The notes: generated by a model not told the origin, from the sequence alone. A DNA stretch of 27,942 nucleotides from an uncultured Pelagibacteraceae bacterium (GCA_902632875.1 CACPEI010000007.1:1-27942); one strand, 5' to 3'; shown: positions 16,389-25,933, numbered from the stretch's first letter. Program-made: numbers and translations.

Positions 16389-17036
16389 TTATTTTTTAGC
16401 TAGTAATGTCTCACCAGAAATAGCTCTTTGTCCAACTTTAACCAATGGCTCATAATTTTCGTAATAAACGTCAGCTCTACTTCCGAACCTAATCATTCCA
16501 ATTCTTTCACCCTGTTTTAACTCTTGATCTTTATTTGTTTCACAAACGATTCTTCGTGCAACCAAACCTGCTATTTGGACAATAATTATATCGTTGTTAT
16601 GATTATCCTTTATTTTAAAATAATTTCTTTCATTATCCTCACTCGCCTTATCAAGAGATGCATTAACAAATTTACCAGGTTTATATAAGATTTCCTCTAC
16701 CTTTCCAGCACATGGAGTTCTGTTTACATGGCAGTCAAAAACATTCATGAATATACTTATTTTTTTAAATTTTTTACTTTCTAGTCCTAATTCTTTTGGA
16801 CCATCAACTTCTTCAACTTTAATTACCTCTCCATCAGCAGGACTTACAAGGTAATCATCATTCTCAATTATAACTCTCTCAGGGTCTCTAAAAAAATAAT
16901 AAACCCAAATCGTTAGTAACAAACCAATAAGACCTAGGAAATCACTAAAAACATAAAATACTATTGTGATTATTCCAGCTATAACTAAAAATTTATAGCC
17001 CTCAGCGTGAATTTTTGGAAATATTTTACTAAACAT
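16389..17036 (-). CDS. psd: Phosphatidylserine decarboxylase proenzyme (short, PSD-B/II type)
   Basis: Psd decarboxylates phosphatidylserine to phosphatidylethanolamine, using a pyruvoyl group made by self-cleavage. The self-cleavage site is Gly185-Ser186 in MIRFGSRADVY. Other signatures are YYFFRDPERV, VSPADGEVI (with the family Asp), FMNVFDCHVNRTPCAG (the His of the DHVNR-type motif) and GKFVNASLDKASEDNER. One or two membrane segments lie at about 15-48. The length, 215 residues, fits the short alphaproteobacterial form. The AGAAG about 3 bases before the ATG may be a weak Shine-Dalgarno. It is divergent from icd with a 75-bp gap and is the first gene of psd-pssA-GT-rlmE. Confidence 0.95.
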   Translation of the reverse strand: MFSKIFPKIHAEGYKFLVIAGIITIVFYVFSDFLGLIGLLLTIWVYYFFRDPERVIIENDDYLVSPADGEVIKVEEVDGPKELGLESKKFKKISIFMNVFDCHVNRTPCAGKVEEILYKPGKFVNASLDKASEDNERNYFKIKDNHNNDIIIVQIAGLVARRIVCETNKDQELKQGERIGMIRFGSRADVYYENYEPLVKVGQRAISGETLLAKK

Positions 17037-17046
17037 ATTCTTCTAT

Positions 17047-17076
17047 TTGATAATTTTTCATTAATATGTATATAAA
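17047..17076 (+). promoter_or_regulatory. Candidate promoter of icd
   Basis: TTGATA (17047-17052), an 18-base spacer and TATAAA (17071-17076) form a good housekeeping-type promoter in the psd/icd divergent gap. The predicted start near 17083 leaves a leader of about 29 bases before the GTG start. No riboswitch-like structure was seen in that leader. Confidence 0.55.
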
Positions 17077-17111
17077 AACGCGAAATTCAATTAATAAGAT
17101 TAAAAATTTAA

Positions 17112-18326
17112 GTGAGCAAAATTAGCGTTAAAAACCCTATAGTCGAGTTAGATGGTGATGAAATGACCAGAATTATCTGGGATTTTATTAAAAAAAAATT
17201 GATACTTCCATATCTTGATCTTGGCATTGAGTATTATGATTTAGGAATGAAAAGTAGAGATGACTCTGATGATCAAATCACTATTGACTCAGCAAATGCA
17301 ATAAAAAAATTTGGTGTAGGTATTAAATGTGCAACAATTACCCCTGATGAAGCTCGGGTAGAAGAATTTAAATTAAAAAAAATGTGGAGATCTCCGAACG
17401 GAACTATAAGAAATATTATTGGTGGTACGGTATTTAGGGAACCAATAATTTGTTCTAATATTCCTAAACTAGTTCCATCATGGTCTGATCCAGTGGTGAT
17501 TGGAAGACATGCTTTTGGAGATCAATATAGAGCCACCGATTTTAAAGTACCAGGTAAGGGTAAAATGGAGGTCAAATGGACCTCAGAAGATGGAAAAGAT
17601 GAAATCAAATATGAAGTGTTTAATTTTACAGGTCCAGGAGTTGCGCTATCTATGTATAATTTAGACAAGTCAATTGAAGATTTTGCAAGATCTTGTTTCA
17701 GCTATGGATTAATAAAGAATTGGCCTGTTTATTTATCTACAAAAAATACAATTCTTAAAAAATATGATGGAAGATTTAAAGATATATTTGAGGAAATTTA
17801 TAACAAAGAATTTAAAGAGAAATTTGAAAAAATAAATATTACGTATGAGCATAGATTAATTGACGACATGGTTGCTTGTGCGATGAAATGGAGTGGAAAA
17901 TATATCTGGGCATGTAAAAATTATGATGGCGATGTTCAATCAGATACTATGGCTCAGGGATATGGTTCATTAGGTTTGATGACTAGTACGTTACTTACAC
18001 CTGATGGAAAAATAATGGAAGCAGAAGCAGCACATGGAACAGTAACCAGACACTACAGAATGCATCAGCAAGGAAAAGAAACATCTACTAATCCAATTGC
18101 ATCAATTTTTGCCTGGACAAGAGGATTGGCACACAGAGGTAAACTCGATGCTAATAATGAGCTTATCAAATTCGCCAATACTATAGAAAAAGTTTGTATT
18201 GAAAGCGTTGAAAATGGGTCAATGACAAAAGATCTTGCGATATTGGTTGGACCCTCAAGCAAATATCTGACAACCAATCAGTTTTTAGATGTGATTGATA
18301 ATAATCTAAAAAAGAAACTAAATTAA
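17112..18326 (+). CDS. icd: NADP-dependent isocitrate dehydrogenase (eukaryote-like homodimer type)
   Basis: Icd converts isocitrate to 2-oxoglutarate in the TCA cycle, giving NADPH. The 404-residue length and sequence fit the IDH1/IDH2-like class found in many alphaproteobacteria, not the E. coli class. It starts [16 protein letters not shown]. The substrate region is [64 protein letters not shown] and [32 protein letters not shown] (in two adjoining parts) are all class-typical. The start is GTG at 17112. The 3' end overlaps the convergent alaS stop by 9 bases, so no intrinsic terminator is possible within the intergenic space. Confidence 0.96.
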   Translation: MSKISVKNPIVELDGDEMTRIIWDFIKKKLILPYLDLGIEYYDLGMKSRDDSDDQITIDSANAIKKFGVGIKCATITPDEARVEEFKLKKMWRSPNGTIRNIIGGTVFREPIICSNIPKLVPSWSDPVVIGRHAFGDQYRATDFKVPGKGKMEVKWTSEDGKDEIKYEVFNFTGPGVALSMYNLDKSIEDFARSCFSYGLIKNWPVYLSTKNTILKKYDGRFKDIFEEIYNKEFKEKFEKINITYEHRLIDDMVACAMKWSGKYIWACKNYDGDVQSDTMAQGYGSLGLMTSTLLTPDGKIMEAEAAHGTVTRHYRMHQQGKETSTNPIASIFAWTRGLAHRGKLDANNELIKFANTIEKVCIESVENGSMTKDLAILVGPSSKYLTTNQFLDVIDNNLKKKLN

Positions 18327-20984
18327 AGACTTAATTTTTTCAAAAGCTTCATCAATTTTATTCGTATCTTGTCCCCCTGCTTGAGCAAAATCTTTTCTAC
18401 CACCACCTCCTTTACCACCAATAATTTCAGAACCTAATTTTGCAAATTTTACGGCATCATATTTATCGACCAGCTTATCTGTTACACCAACTCCTAAACC
18501 AACTTTGCCTTCGCTACTTGCGAAAACAATTACAATTCCATCACCCAATTCTTTTTTTCCATTATCAACTAATTTTCTTAAATCTTTAGGGGGTAGATCT
18601 TGAACTTTTTGAAATCTAACTTTTATATCATTTATTTTTTGATCATTAATAATGTTTTTTGTTTTGTCTTGTAGAACTGAACTTATATTCAATTGTTCAA
18701 GTTGTTTTGAGAGATTTTTTATTATTTCTTTTAAATCTTTACTATCAAGTTTAGGTTTTCCACCAAGTTTTATTATTTGGGATGATAGCTCTTTAATATT
18801 TTCTTCATCTTTTTGAGTAGACAAGGTTGATAGTTTTTCTTCATTCTTAATAAAATCCTCTAACTGTTTGTCTCTCAAAGCCTCTACTCTTCTAACACCT
18901 GCTGCAATAGAAGATTGGCTAATCGTTTTAAATTTTCCAATATCTCCGGTATTTTTCACATGTGTTCCACCGCATAATTCTGTTGAAAAATAAGCATCTT
19001 TTTCCTTACCCATTGAAACTACACGAACTTCTTCACCGTATTTTTCACCAAAGAAAGCTAATGCTCCTTTTTCTATTGCTGCCTTAGGAGTCATAATTCT
19101 TGTAGTAACCTCTGAGCTATTTTTCACATACTCATTAACTATTTTATCTATTGTTTCTAGTTCCTCATTAGTAATTGGTTTCATATGACTAAAGTCAAAT
19201 CTTAATCGATCTGGCGCAACTAATGATCCTTTTTGCATCACATGCTTACCTAAAGTTCTTCTTAAGGACTCATGCAGTAAATGAGTTGCTGAATGATATG
19301 CTTTTAGATTATCTCTTCTTTCAACATCAATTTTCATTTCAACTACATCATTTATTTTGATTTCACCAGTTTTTACTGATCCATAATGAACAAATAAATC
19401 TCCAAGTTTTTTTTGTGTATCATCAACTTCAAAAACAGAATTTCCAGATACTATTGTACCTTTGTCACCAAGTTGTCCTCCTGACTCACCATAAAAAGGA
19501 GTTTGATTAGTTATTATCATTCCCTCTTCTCCCGTAACTAATGATTTAGCTTCTTGATTTTTTTTGATTAAATTTAACACTACTCCTTCAGAATGATTAG
19601 ACTCGTAACCCAAAAATTCTGTGGGCCCGATTTTATCCTTTATTGAAAACCAAATTGCCTCCTCTGAGCTGTCCCCAGATCCTTTCCAATTTTTTTTTGC
19701 AAGCTCTTTACTTTTTTTCATTAACTCATCAAATTTTTGATGGTCAACTTTTAATGATTTATTTTTCAAAATATCTTCCGTGAGATCTAATGGAAAACCG
19801 TACGTATCGTATAACTTAAATGCTACCTCACCAGATAAAACTTTATCAATTTTAGAAATTTCATCATTCAAAATTTTGATACCTCTATCTAATAAAACTA
19901 AAAATTTTTCTTCCTCCATTTTTAATGTTTCTGTAATCAAAGACTTTGATCTCTCTAATTCTGGATAATTTCCAGACATTTCATTCTTCAAAGACTCAAA
20001 AATTTTATAAAAAATTGGTTCTTTTGATCCAAGTAAATGAGAATGTCTCATTCCTCTTCTCATAATTCTTCTAAGGACATACCCACGACCTTCGTTAGAT
20101 GGCAGAACACCCTCTGCCAAAAGAAACGAGCTTGCTCTTAAATGGTCAGCAATTACTCTAAAACTCGATATATTACTATCAGCTTGTCTAACTTTAGTTA
20201 CATCTGATATGGAGCTTATTAATTTCTTAAAATGATCAGTTCGATAATTATCGTGAGTGCCTTGTAAAAGAGCAGCTATTCTCTCCAATCCCATTCCCGT
20301 ATCTACGGATGGTTTGGGTAAATCTATTCTTTTATCTCTTGAAACTTGTTCATATTGCATAAATACCAAGTTCCAAATTTCAATAAAACGATCTCCATCT
20401 TGATCCTTTGTTCCTGGTAAACCACCTTTTAAATGATCACCATGATCATAAAATATTTCTGAGCAAGGACCACAAGGGCCTGTTTCACCCATTGACCAAA
20501 AATTATCTGATGTCGAAATTCTGATAATTCTGTCATCACTAAAACCCGCTATTTTCTTCCAGAAATTGAAGGCTTCATCATCTTCATTAAAAACCGTTAC
20601 ATAAAGCCTATTTTTATCTAAACCAAAATCTTTAGTGATTAAATTCCATGCAAGTTCAATTCCTCTTTCTTTAAAATAGTCCCCGAAAGAAAAATTTCCC
20701 AACATTTCAAAAAAAGTATGATGTCTTGGAGTGTAACCTACATTTTCTAAATCATTATGCTTACCGCCTGCTCTGACACATTTTTGAGATGTGGTTGCTC
20801 TTTGATAATCTCTTTTTTCTAGACCGGTAAATACATTCTTGAACTGAACCATTCCAGAATTAGCAAACATTAATGTGGGATCGTTATTTGGAACTAAATT
20901 ACTCGACTCAACAATCTTATGATCATTCTTTTCAAAATATTTTAAGAACGTACTTCTTATTTCATTTAATGATTTATCCGCCAT
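18318..20984 (-). CDS. alaS: Alanyl-tRNA synthetase
   Basis: AlaRS charges tRNA-Ala and hydrolyses mischarged Ser/Gly-tRNA. The 888-residue length fits (E. coli about 876). The class-II core is at the N-terminus: [47 protein letters not shown] (motif 2 region) and [13 protein letters not shown]. The editing domain has HSATHLLH around residue 560 and CGGTHV around residue 670, which provide the zinc ligands. The C-terminal C-Ala region ends with the Gly-rich [16 protein letters not shown], also class-typical. The gene is separated from recA by 100 bp holding a terminator and a possible promoter. Its stop overlaps the stop region of convergent icd by 9 bases. Confidence 0.97.
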   Translation of the reverse strand: MADKSLNEIRSTFLKYFEKNDHKIVESSNLVPNNDPTLMFANSGMVQFKNVFTGLEKRDYQRATTSQKCVRAGGKHNDLENVGYTPRHHTFFEMLGNFSFGDYFKERGIELAWNLITKDFGLDKNRLYVTVFNEDDEAFNFWKKIAGFSDDRIIRISTSDNFWSMGETGPCGPCSEIFYDHGDHLKGGLPGTKDQDGDRFIEIWNLVFMQYEQVSRDKRIDLPKPSVDTGMGLERIAALLQGTHDNYRTDHFKKLISSISDVTKVRQADSNISSFRVIADHLRASSFLLAEGVLPSNEGRGYVLRRIMRRGMRHSHLLGSKEPIFYKIFESLKNEMSGNYPELERSKSLITETLKMEEEKFLVLLDRGIKILNDEISKIDKVLSGEVAFKLYDTYGFPLDLTEDILKNKSLKVDHQKFDELMKKSKELAKKNWKGSGDSSEEAIWFSIKDKIGPTEFLGYESNHSEGVVLNLIKKNQEAKSLVTGEEGMIITNQTPFYGESGGQLGDKGTIVSGNSVFEVDDTQKKLGDLFVHYGSVKTGEIKINDVVEMKIDVERRDNLKAYHSATHLLHESLRRTLGKHVMQKGSLVAPDRLRFDFSHMKPITNEELETIDKIVNEYVKNSSEVTTRIMTPKAAIEKGALAFFGEKYGEEVRVVSMGKEKDAYFSTELCGGTHVKNTGDIGKFKTISQSSIAAGVRRVEALRDKQLEDFIKNEEKLSTLSTQKDEENIKELSSQIIKLGGKPKLDSKDLKEIIKNLSKQLEQLNISSVLQDKTKNIINDQKINDIKVRFQKVQDLPPKDLRKLVDNGKKELGDGIVIVFASSEGKVGLGVGVTDKLVDKYDAVKFAKLGSEIIGGKGGGGRKDFAQAGGQDTNKIDEAFEKIKSLI

Positions 20985-20989
20985 ACTTT

Positions 20990-21017
20990 AAAATACAGCT
21001 TTTTTATTCTATGTCTA
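20990..21017 (-). promoter_or_regulatory. Candidate alaS promoter, possibly leaderless
   Basis: On the minus strand TAGACA (21017-21012), a 16-base spacer and TATTTT (20995-20990) end 5 bases before the alaS ATG at 20984. The spacing predicts transcription starting at or near the start codon. Both hexamers are imperfect, so this is tentative; its place just after the recA terminator supports it. Confidence 0.38.
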
Positions 21018-21034
21018 GTTAGGGATAAAGGGGG

Positions 21035-21059
21035 AAAGGCGCTTATAACAAGCGCCTTT
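21035..21059 (-). terminator. Rho-independent-type terminator after recA
   Basis: Perfect 10-bp inverted repeat AAAGGCGCTT (21035-21044) / AAGCGCCTTT (21050-21059) with a 5-base loop, located 26 bases after the recA stop. The stem is far GC-richer than its surroundings. On the minus strand the U residues are within the stem end (CCTTT) and then C residues follow, so termination may be moderate. It is the clearest terminator in the window. Confidence 0.8.
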
Positions 21060-21084
21060 AATAATTTAAAGATGACCTTTAATT

Positions 21085-22233
21085 TTAGTTCTTTTTGGAA
21101 GGAGTAGCTTCTTTTGCAGCCTCTTCTTTTTCAGCTACTTTCTTCTCTTTTTCAATTTTTTCAGGACTTAATGGATTTCCTTCAATTTTCTTTGAAATCA
21201 CACCTGCTTTTTCTCTAATTGCCATTTCTATTTCCGCAGCAACTTTAGGGTTTTGAGCAAGGTAAGTTTTTGCATTTTCTCTACCTTGACCTATTTTTTC
21301 ACCCTTGTAAGCATACCATGCTCCTGATTTTTCAATAATGTCAGCTTTAGCACCCAGGTCAACTAACTCACCCATTTTACTAATTCCTCTGCCATACATT
21401 AAGTCAAACTCAACAACTTTAAATGGTGGTGCAACTTTATTTTTAACTACTTTTACTCTTGTAGTGTTGCCAATAATTTCATCTTTGTCTTTGATGGCGC
21501 CAATTCTTCTAATGTCCATTCTTACAGATGAATAAAACTTCAACGCATTTCCACCTGATGTTGTTTCTGGACTTCCAAACATAACTCCAATTTTCATTCT
21601 GATTTGGTTAATGAAAATCATCATTGTATTTGTATTTGAAATTGAACCAGTTAATTTTCTTAGAGCTTGACTCATTAATCTTGATTGAAGACCAACATGA
21701 TGATCACCCATCTCACCTTCAATTTCAGCTTTTGGCGTTAAAGCTGCAACAGAGTCAATTACAATAACTGAAATAGAGCCTGATTTTACTAGCGTATCAG
21801 CGATTTCTAAAGCTTGCTCACCTGCATCTGGTTGAGAAATTAAAAGCTCTTCAGTATTTACTCCTAATTTTTTTGCATAGACTGGATCTAAAGCATGCTC
21901 CGCATCGACAAACGCGCAAATTCCACCAGCTTTTTGAGCTTCAGCAACTACTTGTAATGCTAATGTTGTTTTTCCAGATGACTCTGGTCCATACACTTCT
22001 ATAATTCTTCCTTTAGGTAATCCGCCTATTCCTAAAGCTAAGTCTAAACTTAAAGATCCTGTAGATATCGACTCGATATCCATAGCTCTTTTTTCACCTA
22101 GCTTCATAACTGAACCTTTTCCGAAATTGTCAGTTATCTGGCTGATTGCAGCATCTAATGCTTTATTCTTTTCTTTAATATCCAATTCTTGATCTTTTGT
22201 AGATTTAACTACTTTTAGGTTATTTTTCGTCAT
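21085..22233 (-). CDS. recA: Recombinase RecA
   Basis: RecA forms the ATP-dependent strand-exchange filament and, as co-protease, triggers self-cleavage of LexA and UmuD. The Walker A motif GPESSGKT is at residues 82-89. Other hallmarks are [43 protein letters not shown] (Walker B region), [28 protein letters not shown] (in two parts, loop 2) and [10 protein letters not shown]. The last 35 or so residues form a Lys/Glu-rich tail, which usually tunes activity. A good AGAGG lies 6 bases before the ATG. Upstream is a near-consensus alphaproteobacterial SOS box. A terminator follows the stop codon. A LexA/UmuD-type partner, umuD, lies in the same window. Confidence 0.98.
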   Translation of the reverse strand: MTKNNLKVVKSTKDQELDIKEKNKALDAAISQITDNFGKGSVMKLGEKRAMDIESISTGSLSLDLALGIGGLPKGRIIEVYGPESSGKTTLALQVVAEAQKAGGICAFVDAEHALDPVYAKKLGVNTEELLISQPDAGEQALEIADTLVKSGSISVIVIDSVAALTPKAEIEGEMGDHHVGLQSRLMSQALRKLTGSISNTNTMMIFINQIRMKIGVMFGSPETTSGGNALKFYSSVRMDIRRIGAIKDKDEIIGNTTRVKVVKNKVAPPFKVVEFDLMYGRGISKMGELVDLGAKADIIEKSGAWYAYKGEKIGQGRENAKTYLAQNPKVAAEIEMAIREKAGVISKKIEGNPLSPEKIEKEKKVAEKEEAAKEATPSKKN

Positions 22234-22239
22234 TTTTAG

Positions 22240-22244
22240 CCTCT
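22240..22244 (-). promoter_or_regulatory. Shine-Dalgarno of recA
   Basis: AGAGG on the minus strand, 6 bases before the recA ATG. Together with dctP this is one of the few clear Shine-Dalgarno sites here. Confidence 0.65.
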
Positions 22245-22282
22245 TTTTTTAATTTTTTTAACACTCGAATCATAAATTAAAT

Positions 22283-22297
22283 GTACACATTTTGTTC
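22283..22297 (-). promoter_or_regulatory. Imperfect SOS (LexA) box upstream of recA
   Basis: The minus strand reads GAAC-AAAATGT-GTAC, one base off the alphaproteobacterial GAAC-N7-GAAC form of the LexA box. It overlaps a 14-bp near-palindrome AAATGT-AC-ACATTT (22279-22292). It lies just upstream of TATGAT (22274-22269), a likely recA -10, so bound LexA would cover the -35/spacer. The exact-match box at umuD makes this assignment more credible. Confidence 0.5.
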
Positions 22298-22340
22298 TCA
22301 TTAGCAAGGTTAAATTAAAATTGATGAAAAAACCTTATAA

Positions 22341-23072
22341 TTACTCAATTTCTAAATATTGGCTATTTAATAATCCAATAGATTTTAAAAGGTTAAATTG
22401 GGATAAAATATAATTTTTTTCAGAATCAGCTAAAGAAATCTGAGCATTTAATAAAAGGGAGTTAGATTGAATTACCTCTAAAGTCGTTCTATCTGAACCA
22501 CTATTATATTCTGCAACAATACCCTCGTTTGCTATTTCAGCGGCATCAACTTGCGCTCGGACTGAGTTCAACAAGCTTTGATTTGATTGGTAAGATGACC
22601 ATGCACTAGCAACTTCTGTTTGATTTTTTTTTATAGAATTTTCAAAAAGTAAACTTTTTTGTAATTCTGCACTTTTATTTTTGTTCAAATTTGCATAATT
22701 CTTTCCACCAGAAAAAAATGGCCAAGTGACAGTTGCTTTTAATACATCTTTTTCCCTCTCATCAAATGATGAACTTAAATCCTCTGTTTTAGATCTGTCG
22801 AAAGATAATTTAGCAGTTGGAGCTAAATCTGATCTAGCGCTTATAGTATCTTTTTTTGATTGTTCATATTCAAGTTTTGCAATTATCAAGTCAGGATTAT
22901 TCTTTTTTGATAATTCGATAGCTACATTTAATTGATTTGGTAAATTTAAATCTTTAACTGAGTTTTTATTTAAGCTTTCAATATCATTTATTTGACCGAT
23001 CACATTCTCGTAATTCAGTATCCAACCTTGCATTAAGAGAAAATATGGATGAATTTGATAAAGCACTGTCAA
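22341..23072 (-). pseudogene. tolC: C-terminal half of a TolC-family outer-membrane efflux protein
   Basis: The 243-codon open frame matches only the second half of a TolC protein. After about 14 unrelated residues it enters TolC sequence at QGWILNYENVIGQ. It then continues through LPNQLNVAIELSKKNNPDLIIAKLEYE (in two parts), SDLAPTAKLSFDRS, WPFFSGGKNYANL, ASAWSSYQ and AEYNSGSDRTTLEVIQS, and ends LLKSIGLLNS. The latter half forms the long coiled-coil hairpin and periplasmic tip helices of TolC. There is no signal peptide and no first structural repeat, so it cannot make an outer-membrane channel alone. The only upstream start is TTG at 23072; an ATG lies at about 23033. The missing N-terminal part corresponds to the gene at the right edge, on the opposite strand. 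The frame is undamaged, so the truncation is recent or the fragment is maintained. Confidence 0.8.
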
Positions 23073-23078
23073 ATATAA

Positions 23079-24287
23079 ATGATATTGAGAATATTAAATA
23101 GAATTAATTTTGTAATTATTTTTTTATTTTTAAGTATTAGTTTTTCTAATGCAGACTTTAAAGAAATAAAAAAAAAAGCAGTAGTAAATAATCCAGACAT
23201 TATTTTCCCAATTCAAAAAGATAAAAAAGGATGCATTAAAGATTTATATGTGAGTCCGGACAAGAACTATGTTTTACCAGTATTAAAAGTCGAAGCACCC
23301 TCTGGATACGGACTCGATAATAGATTTGATTATGCTTTGAATAAATTTGAAGACTTTAGTTTTCCATGTGGTAGTGGAAATGTAGAGGCATGTCAAAATG
23401 TAAAAAGAGTGATTTTAGAATGGTCAAAAGCTAATGCTGCCCAACGAACTGGACCTTCTGATGGAGAAGGAAGACACTGGAACGATACTTTAACTGTTAA
23501 TCTTTATATAGCTTCACCAATGATGGCAGCATATTCATTTGCCAAACAAGTTATTGAAGTTACAGAAGCAGAGGACAAAATTATAAAAGATTGGTTTAAA
23601 AAGATAGTCAAAAAAAATAAACATTTAATGTATGAATACTCTAACTACAAATCAGGATCTGGTGCAGCTGGTACACCTAAAAGAGCACATAATCATGCTT
23701 TATCATCTGCGATGAGTCATATGCAATTAGGAATTTTACTAAATGACAACAAGTTATTTAGAACTGCTTTTAAAAATTTTGAAGCAGCTATAAAGTACCA
23801 AAGAAAAGATGGAAGTATGCCAATTGAAACAAGAAGGGGTGGAAGGGCAATGTTTTATCAAGCAAGAGCTATGAATGCATTAGCAGTCATTGCAATCATC
23901 GCTGAAAATCAAGGTTATAATGTTTGGGATTATGAACATAAGGAAAAAAATTATCATAACATTGTGAAATTTTTTATAGATTTTACTGAAAATAATGAAA
24001 TTGTTTTTGAATATGCAAAAAGCATGAAGCATCCAGGACCTGCAAAAAATTATAAAAAACAAGACCTCAATAGTCGATCAAGTAGTAATTGGGGATGGTT
24101 ATATGCCTATGTTTCAAGATTTCCTGATCATGAAAATGTACAAAGATTAAAAGAATGGTCTCAAGATAAAAGTAAACTTAATACTTATCAGTGGGATTTA
24201 GTTCACCATTATCTAAATATTGGCAATAGACCTTTTGGTTCAGCTTCTTGGACAGTAGTCGAAGCAAACTGTCATTTTACTAAGTAG
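23079..24287 (+). CDS. Predicted exported PL5-type alginate lyase (poly-mannuronate lyase-like)
   Basis: The 402-residue protein has a signal peptide (FVIIFLFLSISFSNA, cut near residue 25). The body is an all-helical barrel-type sequence like the alginate lyase family PL5. The active-site series seen in the A1-III lyase of Sphingomonas (Asn191, His192, Arg239, Tyr246) is matched by Asn205-His206 (RAHNHALS), Arg253 and Tyr260 (RRGGRAMFYQ). The His-Arg and Arg-Tyr spacings, 47 and 7 residues, are identical. GRHWNDTL precedes them. The likely reaction is beta-elimination of mannuronate-rich polymer in the periplasm; the true substrate is not shown. It is an isolated gene, divergent from the tolC fragment (6-bp gap), and overlaps the umuC stop by 8 bases. 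Confidence 0.75.
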   Translation: MILRILNRINFVIIFLFLSISFSNADFKEIKKKAVVNNPDIIFPIQKDKKGCIKDLYVSPDKNYVLPVLKVEAPSGYGLDNRFDYALNKFEDFSFPCGSGNVEACQNVKRVILEWSKANAAQRTGPSDGEGRHWNDTLTVNLYIASPMMAAYSFAKQVIEVTEAEDKIIKDWFKKIVKKNKHLMYEYSNYKSGSGAAGTPKRAHNHALSSAMSHMQLGILLNDNKLFRTAFKNFEAAIKYQRKDGSMPIETRRGGRAMFYQARAMNALAVIAIIAENQGYNVWDYEHKEKNYHNIVKFFIDFTENNEIVFEYAKSMKHPGPAKNYKKQDLNSRSSSNWGWLYAYVSRFPDHENVQRLKEWSQDKSKLNTYQWDLVHHYLNIGNRPFGSASWTVVEANCHFTK

Positions 24288-25560
24288 CTCTTATTGTTGG
24301 TAAACAATAAAAGTCAGCAGTGTCTATTTTAGAAGAGTATTGCCTTCTCATGTTCCATTTCTTATGAACACCTGCGCTTGCAAGACTTAAAGTTGATCTT
24401 CCATACCTATAGTTCGTATTATCAATTGATTGCATTAAGCTTTTTATCTTTTCATCTTTTTCTGATGAAAATAAATTTTTTCTACCATCATCGTTACGCA
24501 ATCCTGTAAGCATCACACCTGCTTTTTGATAACGGTAACCATTTCTAAATATACTCTCAAGTATAGAAACTGCAGTTTTAACAGTTTCAAGGCTACTGTT
24601 TGTTGCAATAGGAAAATCAATAGTTTTTGAGTTTGAATAATAACCATAATCTCTTTGAAAAGGACTCGTTCGAACAAAAACTGTAATCGCTTTTGCAACT
24701 AAAGACTCTGATCTAATTTTTTCAGATGCATTTAAACAGTAGTTTGCAACTGCTTCCTTCAGTTCTTGAAACTTTTCAATTCTTTTACCAAATGATCTTG
24801 AGACTACGCAACTTTTTCTTTTGGTTTGTGTAGTTTCTAAATCTATACAAGGTATTCCCCTAAGTTCCATTGCAGTCCTAGAACTTAAAACATTAGAACA
24901 TTTTTTAATCCAAGTATTAGATTTGTTCTTTAGTTGCTTAGCATTATAAATACCGTTTTTTTGATAAAATTTTGTTAACTGTCTGCCAACACCCCATATA
25001 TCATTTATTTCAACTTTTTCTAAAATAGGGTCTAAATTTTCAATCCCAATTAGACTTGTTACCCCTGATTGCTTTTTTTTTGCGATATGATTTGCAACTT
25101 TACTTAAAGTTTTAGTTTTAGCAATTCCGATGCTTGTTGGAATACCAGTCCATTGCAAAACTGTTTCTCTAATTTCTCTACCAACTTTTTCAACTTCAAA
25201 ATCTGGAAAATTTGACAAATCTATAAATGCCTCATCAATAGAATATACTTCTATTTCAGTATTAAACCTTTTAAGCGTTCTCATTACTCTTCTAGATAAA
25301 TCTCCATACAAAGAATAATTTGATGAAAAAACTTCAACTTTATTTTTAACAATAATATCTTTTGCTTTGAAATAAGGTTCTCCCATTTTAATCCCTAAAG
25401 CTTTTGCTTCATTAGATCTAGAAATGATACACCCATCATTATTTGACAGCACAACTACAGGTTTTTTTCTTATTCTTGGATTGAATAATCTTTCACATGA
25501 AACATAGAAAGAGTTACAATCAACCAGGCCTATTTTTTTAGTACGTTGAATGGATGACAT
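24280..25560 (-). CDS. umuC: DNA polymerase V catalytic subunit (Y-family translesion polymerase)
   Basis: UmuC copies past DNA lesions as part of UmuD'2C. The 426-residue length is like E. coli UmuC (422). The palm carries the Y-family metal ligands: Asp14 in GLVDCNSFYVSCE and Asp109-Glu110 in EVYSIDEAFIDL. RPVVVLSNNDGC-like KKPVVVLSNNDGCIISRS and the HhH region WGVGRQLTKFYQKNGI follow, then the little-finger domain. KNLFSS near residue 360-370 may be the beta-clamp-binding site (QLNLF in E. coli). The C-terminal region NTNYRYGRSTLSLASAG fits UmuC rather than DinB. The ATG overlaps umuD by 23 bases, so the pair is coupled. The 3' end overlaps the convergent lyase gene by 8 bases. Confidence 0.95.
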   Translation of the reverse strand: MSSIQRTKKIGLVDCNSFYVSCERLFNPRIRKKPVVVLSNNDGCIISRSNEAKALGIKMGEPYFKAKDIIVKNKVEVFSSNYSLYGDLSRRVMRTLKRFNTEIEVYSIDEAFIDLSNFPDFEVEKVGREIRETVLQWTGIPTSIGIAKTKTLSKVANHIAKKKQSGVTSLIGIENLDPILEKVEINDIWGVGRQLTKFYQKNGIYNAKQLKNKSNTWIKKCSNVLSSRTAMELRGIPCIDLETTQTKRKSCVVSRSFGKRIEKFQELKEAVANYCLNASEKIRSESLVAKAITVFVRTSPFQRDYGYYSNSKTIDFPIATNSSLETVKTAVSILESIFRNGYRYQKAGVMLTGLRNDDGRKNLFSSEKDEKIKSLMQSIDNTNYRYGRSTLSLASAGVHKKWNMRRQYSSKIDTADFYCLPTIRAT

Positions 25561-25933
25561 AAGTCACAACTCCCCAGATGAAAACATCTTCTTCTTCATT
25601 GATTAAAATTCTATTAGAAAAATCTTTAGACCCAGATGATAAAAATTTTTTATCTCTTTCTTGAACTAGAGTTTTAACCACAAGCTCGTCATGAACATTT
25701 GCAATAACTGTTGAAAAGTTTTTTGGTTTTAAACTTTTATCGACAACTAATAAATCCCCATCATTAATCCCAACATCAACCATGGATTTACCCTGAACTC
25801 TGATGATGAAAGTTGCTGGAACATTTTTGATTAAATGCATGTTCAGATCAATATCTTCTTCGATATAATCAGTGGCAGGCGACGGAAAACCAGCACCAGC
25901 TTTATGAAGATAATAAGGAATAGTAAGCTTCAT
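25538..25933 (-). CDS. umuD: UmuD-type self-cleaving S24 peptidase
   Basis: UmuD cleaves itself when stimulated by RecA filaments, giving UmuD', the partner of UmuC. The 131-residue protein has the cleavage region KAGAGFPSPATDYIEEDIDL, closely like E. coli UmuD (C-G/FPSPAADYVE). The expected cut is Ala14-Gly15. The Ser/Lys dyad is Ser50 in VQGKSMVD and Lys87 in ELVVKTL. NDGDLLVVD and the ending VFIWGVVTYVIH are family features. The removed arm is only about 14 residues, against 24 in E. coli. An exact GTTC-N7-GTTC box touches the ATG and a good promoter precedes it, so SOS control is well supported by sequence. Confidence 0.94.
   Translation of the reverse strand: MKLTIPYYLHKAGAGFPSPATDYIEEDIDLNMHLIKNVPATFIIRVQGKSMVDVGINDGDLLVVDKSLKPKNFSTVIANVHDELVVKTLVQERDKKFLSSGSKDFSNRILINEEEDVFIWGVVTYVIHSTY

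Noticed and set aside
23046..23102. Short plus-strand frame beginning MDEFDKALSNIND just before and into the lyase gene
   Set aside because: Only 18 codons, overlapping the lyase start in another frame; could be a leader peptide or the stub of a gene cut by the tolC rearrangement, but nothing supports either.
24291..24310. 8-bp inverted repeat TTATTGTT/AACAATAA after the lyase stop
   Set aside because: Only one G-C pair, no U-tract, and located within umuC coding sequence; too weak to call a terminator.
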